NCBI GenBank assembly: GCA_035041965.1
Contig: JAPYMA010000325.1
Coordinates: 186,001-250,000, forward strand
Direction: 5' to 3'
Length of the DNA: 64,000 nt
From: Anisakis pegreffii
Lineage: Eukaryota; Nematoda; Chromadorea; Rhabditida; Anisakidae
The notes beneath the pieces were generated by a model. It saw only the letters and a list, made by a program, of their open reading frames with translations, was not told where the DNA came from and did no database searches. Shown here one piece after another: positions 36,374 through 51,100 of this stretch (position 1 is its first letter; each line of letters starts with the position of its first letter). A program made the translations under genes and the position numbers.

Positions 36374-39189
36374 TTTCCACTCCTGTTTGTATCGGAATTA
36401 TTGTTTACCGATATTATCAGTGTATTTTAATTGAATTTCACTCCGATTCGTCATCAAGATTTTTGTATTTGTTCTTTTGTTACACCAAACTGTTTGATGA
36501 AAGCATAGAGAAATCGAAGAATTTACCAGAAATCGTGCATATCTTACGTGAAACTAACATACGTGCACGATTCACATTCAAAACTTGTTAAACCGTGTGG
36601 TCAATATTACTTGAATTTGTCCCTTTTCTTCTTAATCCCGTTCGTGTGTACATCGGAATTACAGTTCGTCGGTTTCATCAATATTTTATCAGTGTATTTT
36701 TTATTCGCATTTCACACTCAATGCAGTGCTCTATGAAACTTTCTCGAGCGTTTCTTTGCAATACTGAAAATTGTTACATTGACTGATAGCGACGAGGAAA
36801 TTGCTTGTGAAATGGTTTTGAAACAATATTCTTTTTAATCTGATTGTTCTTATTGTCGTAACTTTATTAAAAAACTGATCGTTAACCATATCTTCAATTG
36901 CAATGTTGACTGTATATTTGTATTTTTATACTACGTGTTTTTGTTTGATCTTGTTCGTGTATGATTTTGATGTCCATATGAAAAATTTCCTTAAGGAATC
37001 TTCACTTCTTCATATTTTCTTTTCAATTTGCACTCATTTGGTTCCTTTTTTTCAAACATCGTTTCGAAATAAGGATCAGCGACTGTGCGATGAGCTCTCT
37101 ACTCTTCTGACGTATTTCTAGTGGTGATTTGAAGGACCTTCTCGACCTAAAGCCAAAAAATCAAGTAATGAGCTCGATGTCGATGGGTTAAGTGACGACC
37201 CTTCCAACACTTTAACAATTATGCTTTACAACATTGTTAAGCTTCACTTGTGATTGTTGTGGTCGTGAGGATGTGTCGCTATGTAACAAATTCAAATCGC
37301 TTTGCAACCCTACGGATCGGCGTTAATTCAGTCGTTTTCGGGTATTCGCATATCAAAATTTACGTTCTCGTAAAGCTACAATCGCACCCGCCGTCGATGT
37401 TCTATATTGACTACGTCGTAAAGATCACCAAAGGGGCTGAGAATCGATGAAAATGTTCAATGATTGAACAGTGCAAACTGGTGACGCTTTACGTGAACGA
37501 TCATCAGATGCATTGAAGAGCTGAACATTGCAGAAAAAGTCCAAAAGGGAAACACAGACAATGAAGGTTTATTTCTACAAAACAAATGATAGCACTGTTC
37601 TCGGATGTGATCGATAATAATTTTAACCAGTATAGGATTGACAATGAAAAGTAGAAACGTTTGTGATCGCAATTGAATGGAATCGCGGAAGCACATTGGG
37701 CTGCATCGTTTTTTCATGAGAAGATCGATGGATGAATACATTTCATAGATGGATTTTGCTGATTGATGTCGTGCATCGTTGCTGAATATAAATAAAAGAG
37801 TTGCGCAATAATAATGCAAAGCGTAATCGATCGACTTCAACAAAATAAATGACTATTTCAAGAAGAAGGATATCAACCGGATAATGGGCTTATACGACGA
37901 TGAACAAGGCAAATTAAGTGAAATTATAACCACTAATCGATGAGCAAGCAATCAGTAAGAGGACGACAATAACGACAGTGTTGAGCGACAGGAATTCTTT
38001 CATTTCTATTTTATACTCGCATAACAAATATTCGAAAATGAATGAAATAATGTAACACGACACCGACAATGAACTCGAAAATTCCGCTCTCATTGTCAGA
38101 AATCAGAAATTTTCCGCTGATCGCTCAAAATCTAAAACATTTTTTTTGCTTTGAGCAAATACGATTGATTCCATGACAGCTGAACACATCACAGTTTTGA
38201 AGAATATCACGTAAAGATAGATCTATCTTCTGTTTCCAGTCCTAAGACAAATGTGATCAGTATGGAAAAAAATGCACAGAATTTGAAAGGAAAAGAAGCC
38301 CAATTAGTCAAATTGAGACAAAAAGTCAAGTGAAGATTAGAAAACAAAGTAAAGTGAATGAATTATCATGTACTGCAATAAAAAAATCACATATTCAATG
38401 GTTAACATGAGAAAGAGTTTTTGTAAAAATATTTTTGTAAAAATACAGAATTGAACAGTTTTTCCAGAATTCACCACAAGATTTGCACGATTCCGCTCTG
38501 ATCTCTCTCGTTTACACGCAAACAATATTCATGTTATACAACGAAGCGATTTTAATTAAAGAATATAGAACCACAACAACGAAGAGTTTCGAAACGAGCA
38601 CAAAGGACATGCATGCAATTTTCATTTCAAGCAATAAGCATTATCGATGATTCAAGCACACGACAACACAGTTTAACATAATTTTTCAATTAAAACCGAA
38701 ACGCATTCAAACGGACATTAATTTAATACCTAAAATATAGTTATCCAGAAAATAAATAACGCATGCGCGCACAAGACATTTCCACTGCTTAACGACAAAT
38801 GTTGTGAATTTGATGAAGCAAAACAAAGAGAACACACTACTGAAGTACATCTTGAACGATGCAGCTGCTGGTATCTAGGGAAATTAGCGTGACCGTTAAA
38901 ATAATTCAAACGAAATGAGAAAAGCACAATGAAACGCATCGGTTATCAGATACAATGTTTGTGTTGAATTGTTTGAGTAAACAAACAGCAATGTGCGAAT
39001 GTTCTGAAATAAGGGATAACATCAGATTGGAAGACAGAAAATTGGTGCGGTGAAGGGCTTCGAATATGATGGGCATTCACTTGTAAACTCGTAAACAGCA
39101 CTCGAGAGAATATCGTCGTTTTCTTGCAAATATTTTCATACGAAGATATACATGACTACATCGTACCAATATGAGTAGTTTGAAGCGAA
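35976..39189. other. Convergent intergenic region, FMC1 to kinesin
   Basis: No conserved exon seen. Segments at about 36370-36480 and 36615-36725 are diverged copies of each other (both have TATCGGAATTA ... TATCAGTGTATTTT ... ATTTCAC). A GC-richer patch at 37130-37450 contains a 66-codon frame (37250-37450) with no match. Several other 60-128 codon ORFs look like chance. Confidence 0.45.
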
Positions 39190-42100
39190 TCAAGATGCTT
39201 CTTCAGAAAGACGCCACAAACCAACGGTCGTATCACTGAAAATAGCATAAACAGCTGAATGAAATTCTGAAAGCAAACTTTTCCAAGACCTTCTCTGTAA
39301 ATGCATATTCTAAGCCTCAGTTGCGATGAGTTCTTTGAACATGTAAGTTGAATATGAAACAAAGTTAATTTGCACTCATGAAGCGAATGAATGATGTGAT
39401 CACAGGAAACTAACAATCAGATCGAATTTCTCTGAAATCGGTACATTTGGACAAATCAAACAAGTTAGAAAACGCTGATAACCACATAAGGGATAAGGTA
39501 TGTTTTTTGAATTGAATACAGTGGCTGGATACTTTCAAGGGGATGAGAAAAGTGAAAGTGGACAAGCCGTAAGGAGAACAATGATATATCATGAAAGGGA
39601 CTAACTTTGATGCCGTGAAAAGAACACTCGACGGTGTGACCGCAATCGAATTTATGGCTTCGTCGTGCGCTCTATTCAACTGTAATCATATTTATCCGTT
39701 CAACTTGAATGTTCTCTATCGTTGCAGGTAACACTAATAATAAATGAAGTAATATTGAGAAGTTGAAATTTCAAAAGTCGATCGAGAACACCTCATAATA
39801 GGAACTTAAAAAGTTGAAGACACTGATAATAATTCTTTCAAAATCGTCATACCCCTAACGTTCATCACTACTTACTACTGCCTGAGTTGAGAGGTTAGTA
39901 AGAAAAAAGCACAACAACATAAAAAACACGAAGAGCGAGTTGTATGCACCTCTTCAACAAGTCGCAGCTTTCTGGTGCTAGTGAAATCCCAGACTTTCAT
40001 CGCACCACCCTTACAGGCAGTCACAAGCAGCGGTCTCGATGCTTGCAGTAAGCGCATATCCAATATCCACTTCTCATGTGCTCTCAATTCCAAATGATCA
40101 CGCTTCATATCACGCAATGAAAATCGCATTATATTCTGAAACCAATTCATTTCTTGAGCACATAACAGTAACGATCGCCGAGTAGCTGTCTCAAACAACC
40201 GAAAATGGCCGCTCTCTCAACGAAATCCAATAGCGCAAGAGCAGTCCAGCTAGCGAGGTAGTTTTCTTCGAGTGCATAAATGAGAAGTTTCAAAAAAAAA
40301 ATGGAACGCGGTACCCGATAAAAGAGTTGAGGATACTGATAGAATTTCTTTCAAAATCATCATACTCCTAACACTTATCTCTATTGAAAATACTCAAAAT
40401 GAATATTCCATGAGCAAATAGGTTTGAAGTTGTCAGAAATTTTGTTGAAATGTACAAACCGAGTCTTTGGAGGCGGTGAAGAGTGTATCTCCGTACGGAA
40501 GAATCGCAGTAACATTATCATAATGTGGTGGACTGAATTCGTAGCGCGCCTCGAAAACACATTGATCTAACGGTGCCACATCGTACATTTTCACGTAATG
40601 ATCACGCGAACCTGTGAATACACGTGGAACATGGTCACTCGTTACGGCCAGGCATGACACTTCCGAACTGAAATTATCATGGTTCTATCATTGAGAAGTC
40701 ATCCAGATGCGATGCTCAACTGCGTGAGTTGATTCTATCAAATATTCATCGGCATTAACTACACTTTTTTTGAAGATTCCTTTAACAATCAAAGAACAGT
40801 CAATCTGATCTACTTTATGAGTGTTAACCTGTCATCGATACATGAACTAATGAATTCGAGTACTTTAGAAAGTAATTTGCTCATGCAATTATTCAACTGA
40901 TTCTGTTGAACGACTTCAGAACGACTCTCATCTGGTTCAGTTTCAATATGCTTCGATTGCACCATTTATTAACAGAAATTACTTTTCTTGGAAGGAACTG
41001 GGAAAGAAATAAACTTTGCGATCACACTAAAATTATCGTCAATGTATCGTAGTCTTTTTGTTGTGTGCTTGTAACGATGTGCTGGTATTTTCATCTCGCA
41101 TGTTTCAAAACTGTGATAAAACAAGCGAGCAGTCCATCTTCGAAAACGATTTCGATATATTCATGTGTCCCGCGAGAAAACCAAATTTACATATGTATGT
41201 GTAAATTATGTGTGAAAGCAGTGTGTAGTCCTCTAGAAGATTGAAACAAACCGAGGGCCGTGCGCTGCACCCGTTAAACGACCGATAGATGCAAATTTAT
41301 CCACTTTCCAGATTCGAACATCACCACAAAACGATGTGAATAACAAGCTGAAAATTAAAACAATTAAGATGCAAATATAAGAAAAGTTGAAAATAACGAT
41401 CAATTATTCATTTTGAATCCTATGACAGTAAACGAAGCAATCATATATGGACGTCCCATAACGAACCATTCAAAATTCACAAAGAGATGAATAAAATATG
41501 AGAAACAATGATTACTTTCAAAAAATGCAAGGATTGAGAATATCTTGACGAGTGTTAAAATGAAAGTTAATTAATCACCTGCCGGTTGGATCAGGCTCTG
41601 CTGCGTTGATAACAGTTTCTGAGATTGGTACCGTGTTTTGACGAGACGGACTCGGAGGGATTGCATCGCCTGCAATGAACATGCGTTCTTGATGAACAGA
41701 TAAAACTATCGCAAGCGTTCATCAGATGACCCACCTTCAGTAGCAAGTCCTGACGAATGAAGCACATAAACACACTTTTCGCTGCGTATATCCCATAGTC
41801 GAACCATTGACATCGACACACTCAGTGCTAAATGGCTGTTCGGAATCAAACGTACACAATTCACATTGTTCTGATGTAGACCAAACGTACATCGTTCTAC
41901 ACCACGTTCCAAATCCCACAGCTTTGCTAGACGATCTGCAAATCATCAATGCTTGCTTACCTGTCCTCCAACATTTTATCGGATTCAACTATCATAACAG
42001 CAGAAATCACGGCCAAATTCAGTGCAAAAATTTTAGGAACTTCTGGTTCCGAGTAAACTTAAAAATGGAACCGTTTTCTACTAAGCGAACCTTTCGAACC

Positions 42101-45100
42101 AGTGATTACAGTGGTGTCATTAGCAGAGACGGATAGAACGGCTCTGGTATGACCATCAAGCGTGTGTGTTCGAATCAAAAGCCGAGATGCGGCCGAGCGA
42201 TCACGTTGTCCGGTTGCGGTTCGAGCTGTATACGGTACAATACGACCATTTTTTCTGAAATATCCTCTCACCAATAGTGAAAGGAGAAGTGCATAAGGGT
42301 GCATCTCGTGTCTGAGGCAAAATTTATCACATTCAAGACCATAAATGACAATGTTTGTTTGTTGGAACTGAATGTGAAGAATTGGCGATAAAATTTGCGA
42401 TGATCGATGAAACTGTTATCATGAAGACGAAAAGATGCAGAAAATCACAGACCAGTATTTAAAGACCAGCATGATTCAAAGAATGCTAATGAATACAATT
42501 CAAAGAATGTGATGAATTTGAGCATACCGGCACGATTCGGAGAAATTATTATTCGTTATCAGATGATTATTATTACGCTAAGTTAAATAAAAATTGATCT
42601 AAACGGTCACATTTCTTAGCGAAAAAACATCAAGGTTTGTGAAAATCGATGGTATCGATTGTGTAGGCAAGATCAAAGTTGTACTGTCTATCAAAACATA
42701 TCATTCATGATGTCTGATTAAGAAGATATGTGATTTCAATATCTTTAATAAGCGATACAAGCACATGAGAAGCAAATGTGAACTGAGCGATTTTGAAGAC
42801 GGCAAAACAAGAAAGTGAATGCTTCGAAGTCGTAATCTCATTTTTGTACCATATTTGTCATTTGAACGCGCAAATACATAGGCGTATATGCATGTGCAAA
42901 TAAATTATACGGTGGGCTGCAATGCGAAAGAAACAAACCGAAAAAAAAAAAGGTTAATGTAAAATAAGCATAAGCCATAAATAAAAAGTTAAATGAAGTG
43001 GACCGGTACAAGAGTGTGGATAGTGAAGAGCCATAAGCGTTATTAGACGGGAAGAGGCGAGCGAATACGGACATATTCGATGGAAATCGTCTTTTCGATG
43101 ATCTGATTGATGTGGATAGCGGCTGAGTGTTCTGAGAACAATTGATGTCGGAATCCGGTTGATTACTTGTACAAGCGAACTGCTCATCATCCAATCGAAT
43201 GGTTGTCTTAGAAGAAGAAGGAATATTTGAGCTGGATTTCACAGCACGCTTCAACCTGTTAGCAACACACAACATAATGTCACATAGCACAACAAAACAC
43301 CACCATTCTTTAAGCAGATCACAAACTGAATCCATAAACTCAAACAATATCCAACCATATACACACCAACACTACACTTCACAAAAAAGCAAACTTAACG
43401 ATTCCTTCATAAGCGTGCAAATAAGCATTGAAATAATGATTATTTGGGCATTAGTGATAAATATTTTGCAGATGTTATCAAGAATAAATCAAAATGTAAA
43501 TCAAAATCCCCAAATCCCCTTCAGTAGTTATAGTTTAGTCTTCTAAAGCGATCAAAGGAGATAGTCATCAAATCGTTTCGTTTCATGACAGTTGATGGCT
43601 CATCTAGAAAACTGCTGCGTTTGCGTGATAAGCTTAAAGTGTCATTTTCATGGAAAGCATGAAAAGCGTTAAGCGTTGAAGCTCGAATCGACTGTACACT
43701 AGAGCGGTAGATGTTACACTGACTGCGGAAGCTTGAACCATTAGCTGTCATCTTTTCAACACAAACATATTTTGGGAACCAACCAACAAATTTCTAATGA
43801 AACTTCTCGGAGAAATTAGACTGCCATAGTTTTCTTGAACATAGGTAGTTCACAAACAACAATAATTTTTTAAATTATCAGTCAATAAGATTTACAAATG
43901 ATAATGAAAACTTAGAAGGGTGATCACAATTAAAACTAATGCAAAATACGCTATAGCTTCGAGTAATATTTTAGTTAATTCATCAACTAACTGCAATAAG
44001 GTGAAGAGGTTAATAAGATTGATCAGAATAGATGAAAGTTGATAGAAATGGCCGTGATTTGTTATTGTTACGGCATCAACAATCACGAATTATGTGAATC
44101 AACGATGCATACGAAAGATTGCGATGAAGGAAAAGAAGAAGAAGCATGGAGATACCGATGGGAGCGGTTCAAGGACGATTGCTGTCTCATGGATTCCAAT
44201 TTGCTGGTTGATGCCACTTCGATGATTCTACTCCGATACGGTACGGATGACTGACGAGAAACTGGCATCTTTTCGACGATACCTTGATCTCGTTGAGGAG
44301 TCTGATCGCTCGCAATCCTATTACTGTAACATAGCACCACTGATAGCGATGATTAGATGGCGACAGAGGGCATTACATTGAACTTCACACGGCTAACAAC
44401 TACGGAAAGTGGTCAAAACAGCAACAACACACAACAACATTCATTCAAAATCATTAAATTTCATTCATTTTCATAACTCTTCAACGCATTCATGCAAATA
44501 TCTATTCAGATAAAGGACACATAGCATAAATATAGAAAATAAAATTTAAAAAACGTTAATCTCATCGGAAAAGCTGAAATGAATGCAAAAATTCAGTAGA
44601 GTGGACTCTAGGAGGTAAGCAAAGAACTCCAATAGAGTGTCGTGATGATATAAGTGAACTTCGGGTATAAGAAACACATACAGCTCGGTTCATGTTCAGT
44701 CACTGCAGAAGTTCGATGAAGTTATGAAAATCGAGAACGTCTGATGCTATTTCAAGAAATATCAAAGCAGAGAGCAGAAATTTTGTTTTAGTTCAGATTT
44801 GGAAAGAAAAGTGATTGATTTGGGTTAACAAATAAAGATTCAATTGCTTTAAGTTGATTCAATTTCTCAAACGACGATTGCGTCCTGTCAATCGACGATG
44901 ATTTCCGTACAAAAAAGCATTTCAACAATGCTCTAAACCTTCAATTGACAGTCGTCGATAACAATAGCGATGTTTTGTCAACTACTATTCAATGATGCAA
45001 TGAATCGCACTTCAATGCAACAAACAACTCACATTCGAAATATCACAAGAAATTCGCTGAATACACGCTGAACTCAGAAACTGCTTATTGCATTAGACCA

Positions 45101-48100
45101 TAACAAAGAATCGTTGATGATGTCACAATTGAAAACGGAAAAGCGATATGAAAACGAAACGAAAATCAAATGGAAAGTACGTGTCTATATGCTTAATGGA
45201 AGAAATTGTTTTTCGGCAGCAAAATGGCAACAGTAGTGAAGGAAACAGACGGAACGAATGTAAAATGGAGAACACGAATTCTTTCGATGAGAATAGCGCA
45301 TTCAGTTGACGAGACGAGATGTAAGCTGCTGTTGCGATGTAGTTGTGTTGAGTGCAACAACAACAACAACAACAAGTTGAAATTTAATGAAGATTAATGA
45401 ATTGAGTTAAGATTTTTGAGTTAGTTGGGGCTGGTTGGTGTTCACTCAAACTAACATTATTCTATGCGAATGCGATGAAGTTGATGGTGAGCAAACTGAT
45501 TCGGCTCTACTATCCGTGCTTTCGGCATCAATTTCGGTTGTGGTAGCACTTGTCGGTGAATGTGAGCGTGTTCGCTCTTCAACACCAACATTATCATCAG
45601 TCAACTCACGAATCTCTTCTAAAGATCTGAAAGCTCACATTTCAATAACCATTAAAACATAAGTGTTTCTTCAATAACAAGTTTTTCCAGATTGCACTTT
45701 CAAACAAATTCATACGTGTTCATGGTAGTTTCTTTTGAGGCTTGAAATCAACCAATTCATATAAAATGTATTTAGATATATTCAGTGTAACTGATTTTGA
45801 TAACCGCAGTTAACATGTCCCGATTGTCTACTGTGCATTATAGGATGTGTACGATTCGACGACACATATCCGAAATCAACAACTCATTGAGTGGTGTGCT
45901 AACGGTTACCTGCTTGCTTTCATTGGGGTCATAAGTTCGGCGGGTGTGGCCGTTCGACGACGAGTTTTCTCACCCAAATTGAACGAAGCTAAAAATCAAA
46001 CAAAACTCATGAATTCTAAAGAAGGATTCTCTTCGGCTGAATACTCTTAAGCATTCAACTTGAAAATAACATTAAGTTTCTATGGAATTTTTGAAATACA
46101 TTCACATTTGCGGAATTCATACACTCAAACGCTCTAGGAAAGAAACAGAAGTATCTTCAATTTCATCCGTTCCTATCAAGCTACGAAGTCTAGCGAGTGG
46201 ATGATATAGGCAGCGGCCAGGCAATAAAACGAAAATTCAAAAAATGCAAACTAATCAATTGAAAATATTTTCTTAAATACCCGAAAATTAACTGATTACG
46301 ACTACTCAACAGTGTGTCATGTAACTTTGAAGGGAGAAACAATTCAAAATTTGATACAATGTTCATAAGACGAACCATTTGTTGCGGCCTCGTCAACAAC
46401 CCCATTAATAGCAGGTAACTGTTTTTGATCACTTTTATCAACTTCTGATGCTGCATCAACCGCATTCTCACCAACATGTTTTTCTGGTGCCTCAGGTGAT
46501 TCACTTTTACTTTGCTCATTTGCATTGTGGACCTGAATAATAATGATTTTGCATGATGAGACTTGCAGCCATCTTGAAGTCATCTCGTTCTGAGAGAACT
46601 GAATGCCTCATCAAAATGCGGACATGAATCTCGGGAAGAAAATCATCGAAATTGCTAAGGAAGTTTCCCTCTTCAAAAATAATAATCGTCTTTTCCTTCA
46701 TTTTTAATAAAATCATAATCTGTTCTCGGTTCCCCGTCCCCGACTTTTTTCGAGACGACTGTATTTTCGGGGTCCCTGACGGCGAAATTTCGTCCCCGCA
46801 ACACACTAGACTTAACAGTATTCATTGCACTACATGCGACGAATTGCATTAGGTGTCAACAACGACTGAAGAGTACACGCATAAAGGCAGAAATTGAGGA
46901 ATGCGGCACGAAATGAAATGTTTGACGATTTTTTAATAATGAATGAATGATTACATGAAATGTACCATTCAGGGACAACATTATTAGCATATTTCAACCA
47001 ATTATCCCCGCGTGACATTCGCAAGTGCAAAAGTATTGAACAACTTGCTTACATCCGAAAAACGCGATAAGGATTCTACACACACGAAAGCGTCTCAAAG
47101 TTCTGAATAGATCGAATCGCATTTCACCGAACACATTCTCTAATTACTTCTTTTGCCCCGAATTTTTCCATCGGAGCATTTGAGAGAGCACTGAATTTTG
47201 TTTGAGTAGTAGTTGCTCGTAAGTGAACACATCAAATGAATGTATCAAACGAATCTCGAACCGTTGAAGCATTATGTGAGAGATCGAGCACTTCGGTGAG
47301 CAGTGATAATGACTCATTGAATCGTGCCTCCTTCTCCAGCTGCTGAATTCTCGCTTCAGATTCCTGAAAATTACAATATGATAATTGTGCTTTGACGCGA
47401 CAATCCGCAATCAGGCATTCATTACTTTTCAATAGCTCTCAAAATGGCTTTTGCGAATAGCGAATACGATATTTGCAATGAAATTGAATGATCGTATTGG
47501 ATCATATAAACAACAATGAGCAATTATCGAATAACAATGCACAGCGATACAAAGAGATTGGAATTAAAATTTCGCTATCACACGAAAAATGGACACTTCA
47601 TAATGGATACTTATTCTTCCCTTCAGAGAACGACCAGTCAAAAGTGCTCTGGCTAGTTTTTCACTGCTTTAAATGATCGATCGATAAGACTCAATGAACA
47701 TGGAGAATTATTGTAAATATGTGAAAATGTGAGCGAAGATCGAATGCGATAAATGTCGCTGGTTGCTTTTTGTTTTGCAAGATGCACAATGCCGTTCGCT
47801 TGTGAATCGGTAAAATTGGTGAATTTTACTTCATGCCCAAAAAATGTTAGAACAAATGCTACCAACAAACCACAATTAGTTGTTAAGACAACGTTGACGA
47901 ACACGATTTCAACTGAAAACAACGCATGCATAGTTAATACGATTACATTAATCACGTTAACGAACCATGATTAACAAACGACATAATGCAACAACGTTCA
48001 AGATGCAACATATTTGTGGGATAAATATTGCAACGAAAATAATTATTGCAACGAAAATAAATTATAATAAAACCAATTGGCAAGCTTGCGACAAAGAATA

Positions 48101-51100
48101 TTCGATCGACAAGTGATAGTTTTGGGATGGGTGAATGTTGAGTGCAAAATGTCTGATTTAGGAGGTTATTTAATCTAATAAACTGTTCAGTGAGAACGGT
48201 TCTCGATAAAGTGATTAGTGTTTAGAGCATTGATGAAAAGTAATCATGTTAGAAAATGAAAATTATTAGAAAACTGTAACAAAACATTTGATCGTCGTTT
48301 TTGTTGGCATCAGAATGGCACATTATTTAAACCAGCTTCCACGTCAATACAATATGAATGAAGCGTTAATCTTGATTATTTTAAACGAACGATTGATGCG
48401 ATTATGCATCAGATCAGCTGCTAGTTGTTTATATGATCGTGTAATGAATTATACATCAATCACACTGATCAGTATCATTTTGTTTTATTTACAAACTTAT
48501 TGAAGAATGTCATTGTCATTGAAGAGGATGACAAGTATAATTCCACCGTTACTGTAATAACAATGCTGAAGTGAACAAGAAAAGAGATTAAATTTCAACT
48601 AAATTCAGCACAACATACATACATGCAGGTATTTATATGTACATAGAGAACTTCACGTGAACAATTCGCAGTTCTAATCAACAAAACATTTCGAGGCAAT
48701 ACCTGTCATGCCTCTACAAATGCCAATAGTTCATGTGGTAATCATCAGCATGATCAACGGTTTCTTTGAAGGATTAAAGTGCAACGGATGTACAAAAACA
48801 CAAAATGTGTAAGCGTAAAGATGAAAGGCTTTACAAATAATTACAGTGCAACTGCATTTTCCACGGTTTTGGCAGAACAAATAAAATTTTTTTAAAGTTA
48901 AAAGATAAAATGAACCGCTTGAAATATGGGAACATAAAACAACTTTTCAAGTCAATCCCTTGACTAAACCATTAAACAAGTACAATTAGAGTGCATTCAA
49001 TAACTAATTATATCTAGTCATCGAATAGTTGCGTCTGTCTGCGAATATTGTCAGAAGTTTTTCGATGAATGCTCGTTACAATATAATAATTATAATCAAT
49101 GATAATAATATCACTGCTACAGTCTTCTTAATAAAAAGCAACGAAAAGCTTCCAAACAACATTCCGCCGTACTGACAGATGCGATTAGCCAACATCCGAC
49201 TAATTAATTACCTGCTAGAAGAACATTTCAGTAAACCAGAAATGTAGCAATCAGTCTAGTTAAACAGTGCATTTTTATAGCATATCTAGTCGGCACTGAA
49301 CTTCAATGAATTAATTCTATTTGCTTAGAAAATGCAAATCTCTTGCTGACGTCAATGAAATTCAGTCAATTTGATTTCGTTGGAAATTTGAACGCTACAA
49401 TTTAATCAACTTAATGAATGCCCAATTGCCGTTGTTTCAACGCGAAAAATGCCCAACTCAGTGATTTAACTGCAAAATTCTTTTTCACTTTTCTTTTTTT
49501 TGAAATTATAGACTCACTTTTTAAAACGTAAGAAAAATGAGAGTACTGTATGAAGGAAAGAACGAATGAGAATCAATTTTTTTTGCTGTTTTCAATAAGT
49601 TCTCATTGGGAACAAATAATTGCTGGGTACACTTGTTAGTTTGATAGATGAATGAGTAAAAGTGGCAATAAAACATTCAACAAGAAAAAAAAAAAGACAA
49701 AAATGACGAAAATTTTTTCGAACGCAACATGACGCAACAACAACAGAAGCGTTCATGTGCATTCCACAAAAAACAAAAACTAAAAAGCAAAGAAGAAGAA
49801 TCAACCCGAAATGAAACTGAAATCAATATGAGGGGAAAACAAACTTCAACAAAGATATGACAACAATTCTATGGCAACAATAATTTGAAGAGAAAAACCA
49901 ATGATCACATTCATTATCATCACAACAATAACAATAACAATAACAGTAACAATAATAATGATATAACGAACGTAAAATAATAAATAGCTAAACGTTATCG
50001 TGCAAGTGCTAAGAAGAACGAAAAACTCAAATGAACAACACAAAAGAAGGTTTACACGCATGCAAATTGGAAACAAACATGAAAAAGCATTCCGAAGTAA
50101 ACACTTTCGAAGTGAACACATTTAATAACTTATTCGAGAAATCATATTGAAAGCATCATGCAATAAACATTCTCGGATTATAAGGCGAACAAAACTGTTA
50201 GAGAAATGCTGTGACGAGAAGTGTTAATTAGTGAGTTTAATGTTAGTAGTTTAATGATGTGTGTTAGTTGATATTGTGTTACTTCAATGTTACTAGTAAC
50301 GTTTTACGACGAACGTATTTACGAATGAGTGCATAGGTAATGAAAAGAATTTGTTCATTGATATGAGAGCACTAAAAAATCTTCGAATAGACCCGAAAAA
50401 CAATGAAAAAATGTAACTTTTTAAGACATCTAGTGAAAAAAAAAACGAATGCGTGGCGAAAACGAAACTTTTTTGCAGATTTCACTTTTAAGCGATAAAA
50501 TTTTTTTGAAAATGATTTTTTCTGTTGACACGATCTCTGATATTGCGTCTTCTCTCGAGAATTGTGCAATAATCCGCTCATTAGAGGATATAAGTTGGGT
50601 GCAAAATCAAATTTGTAATGATTGATTGATGATCGATTCCGAAAACTTTTTTTCCCGATTCCAGTCAGGATTTCATTCGGTTGACAAGCATCGAACATTT
50701 GCTTTTTCTCTCATTTGTATACATGCATGCATCTGCTTACAGGAATGTGAGCTTCATCAATGGATTCTTCGTAATGCGCTGCGCTAATTCAATAGTCTTA
50801 TATTCGAAAAATTTTGCTCCGTTACGAAATTTTGAAGATTAGATACCGATTTGGATAAACAATAAAGAATAGAGCCGAATGAGGAAATGATATTTGATGG
50901 CTATAAGCAGATAATGGATAGGATTAAACCTTCTGGTTGTTCTAGAACATCTGATTGAGAGGAATCATCATCGTAGAATGAGGCATATAAAAATGAGCAT
51001 GGTTGTGCGAAGAAGTAGACCTTATGATCGGATTTTGCTTTTGCAGCGATGAAGCCTTGCTCTAAGCTGAACGTCAGCAGTCGTTGCAGTAAATACTTCG

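Noticed and set aside
41807..42136. Plus-strand 109-codon ORF
   Set aside because: It lies antisense across two WD40 exons of the kinesin gene and has no domain.
42838..43347. 169-codon minus ORF as a membrane protein
   Set aside because: Only the part from 43255 to 43004 is a kinesin exon; the hydrophobic ends are translated intron sequence.
45435..45662. Plus-strand 75-codon ORF
   Set aside because: It is the shadow of kinesin exon 45626-45456, which closes in phase on both sides.
45847..46050. Plus-strand 67-codon ORF
   Set aside because: It is antisense to a kinesin exon (45988-45910) whose minus-strand translation (TRRRTATPAELM) matches the KIF21 linker.
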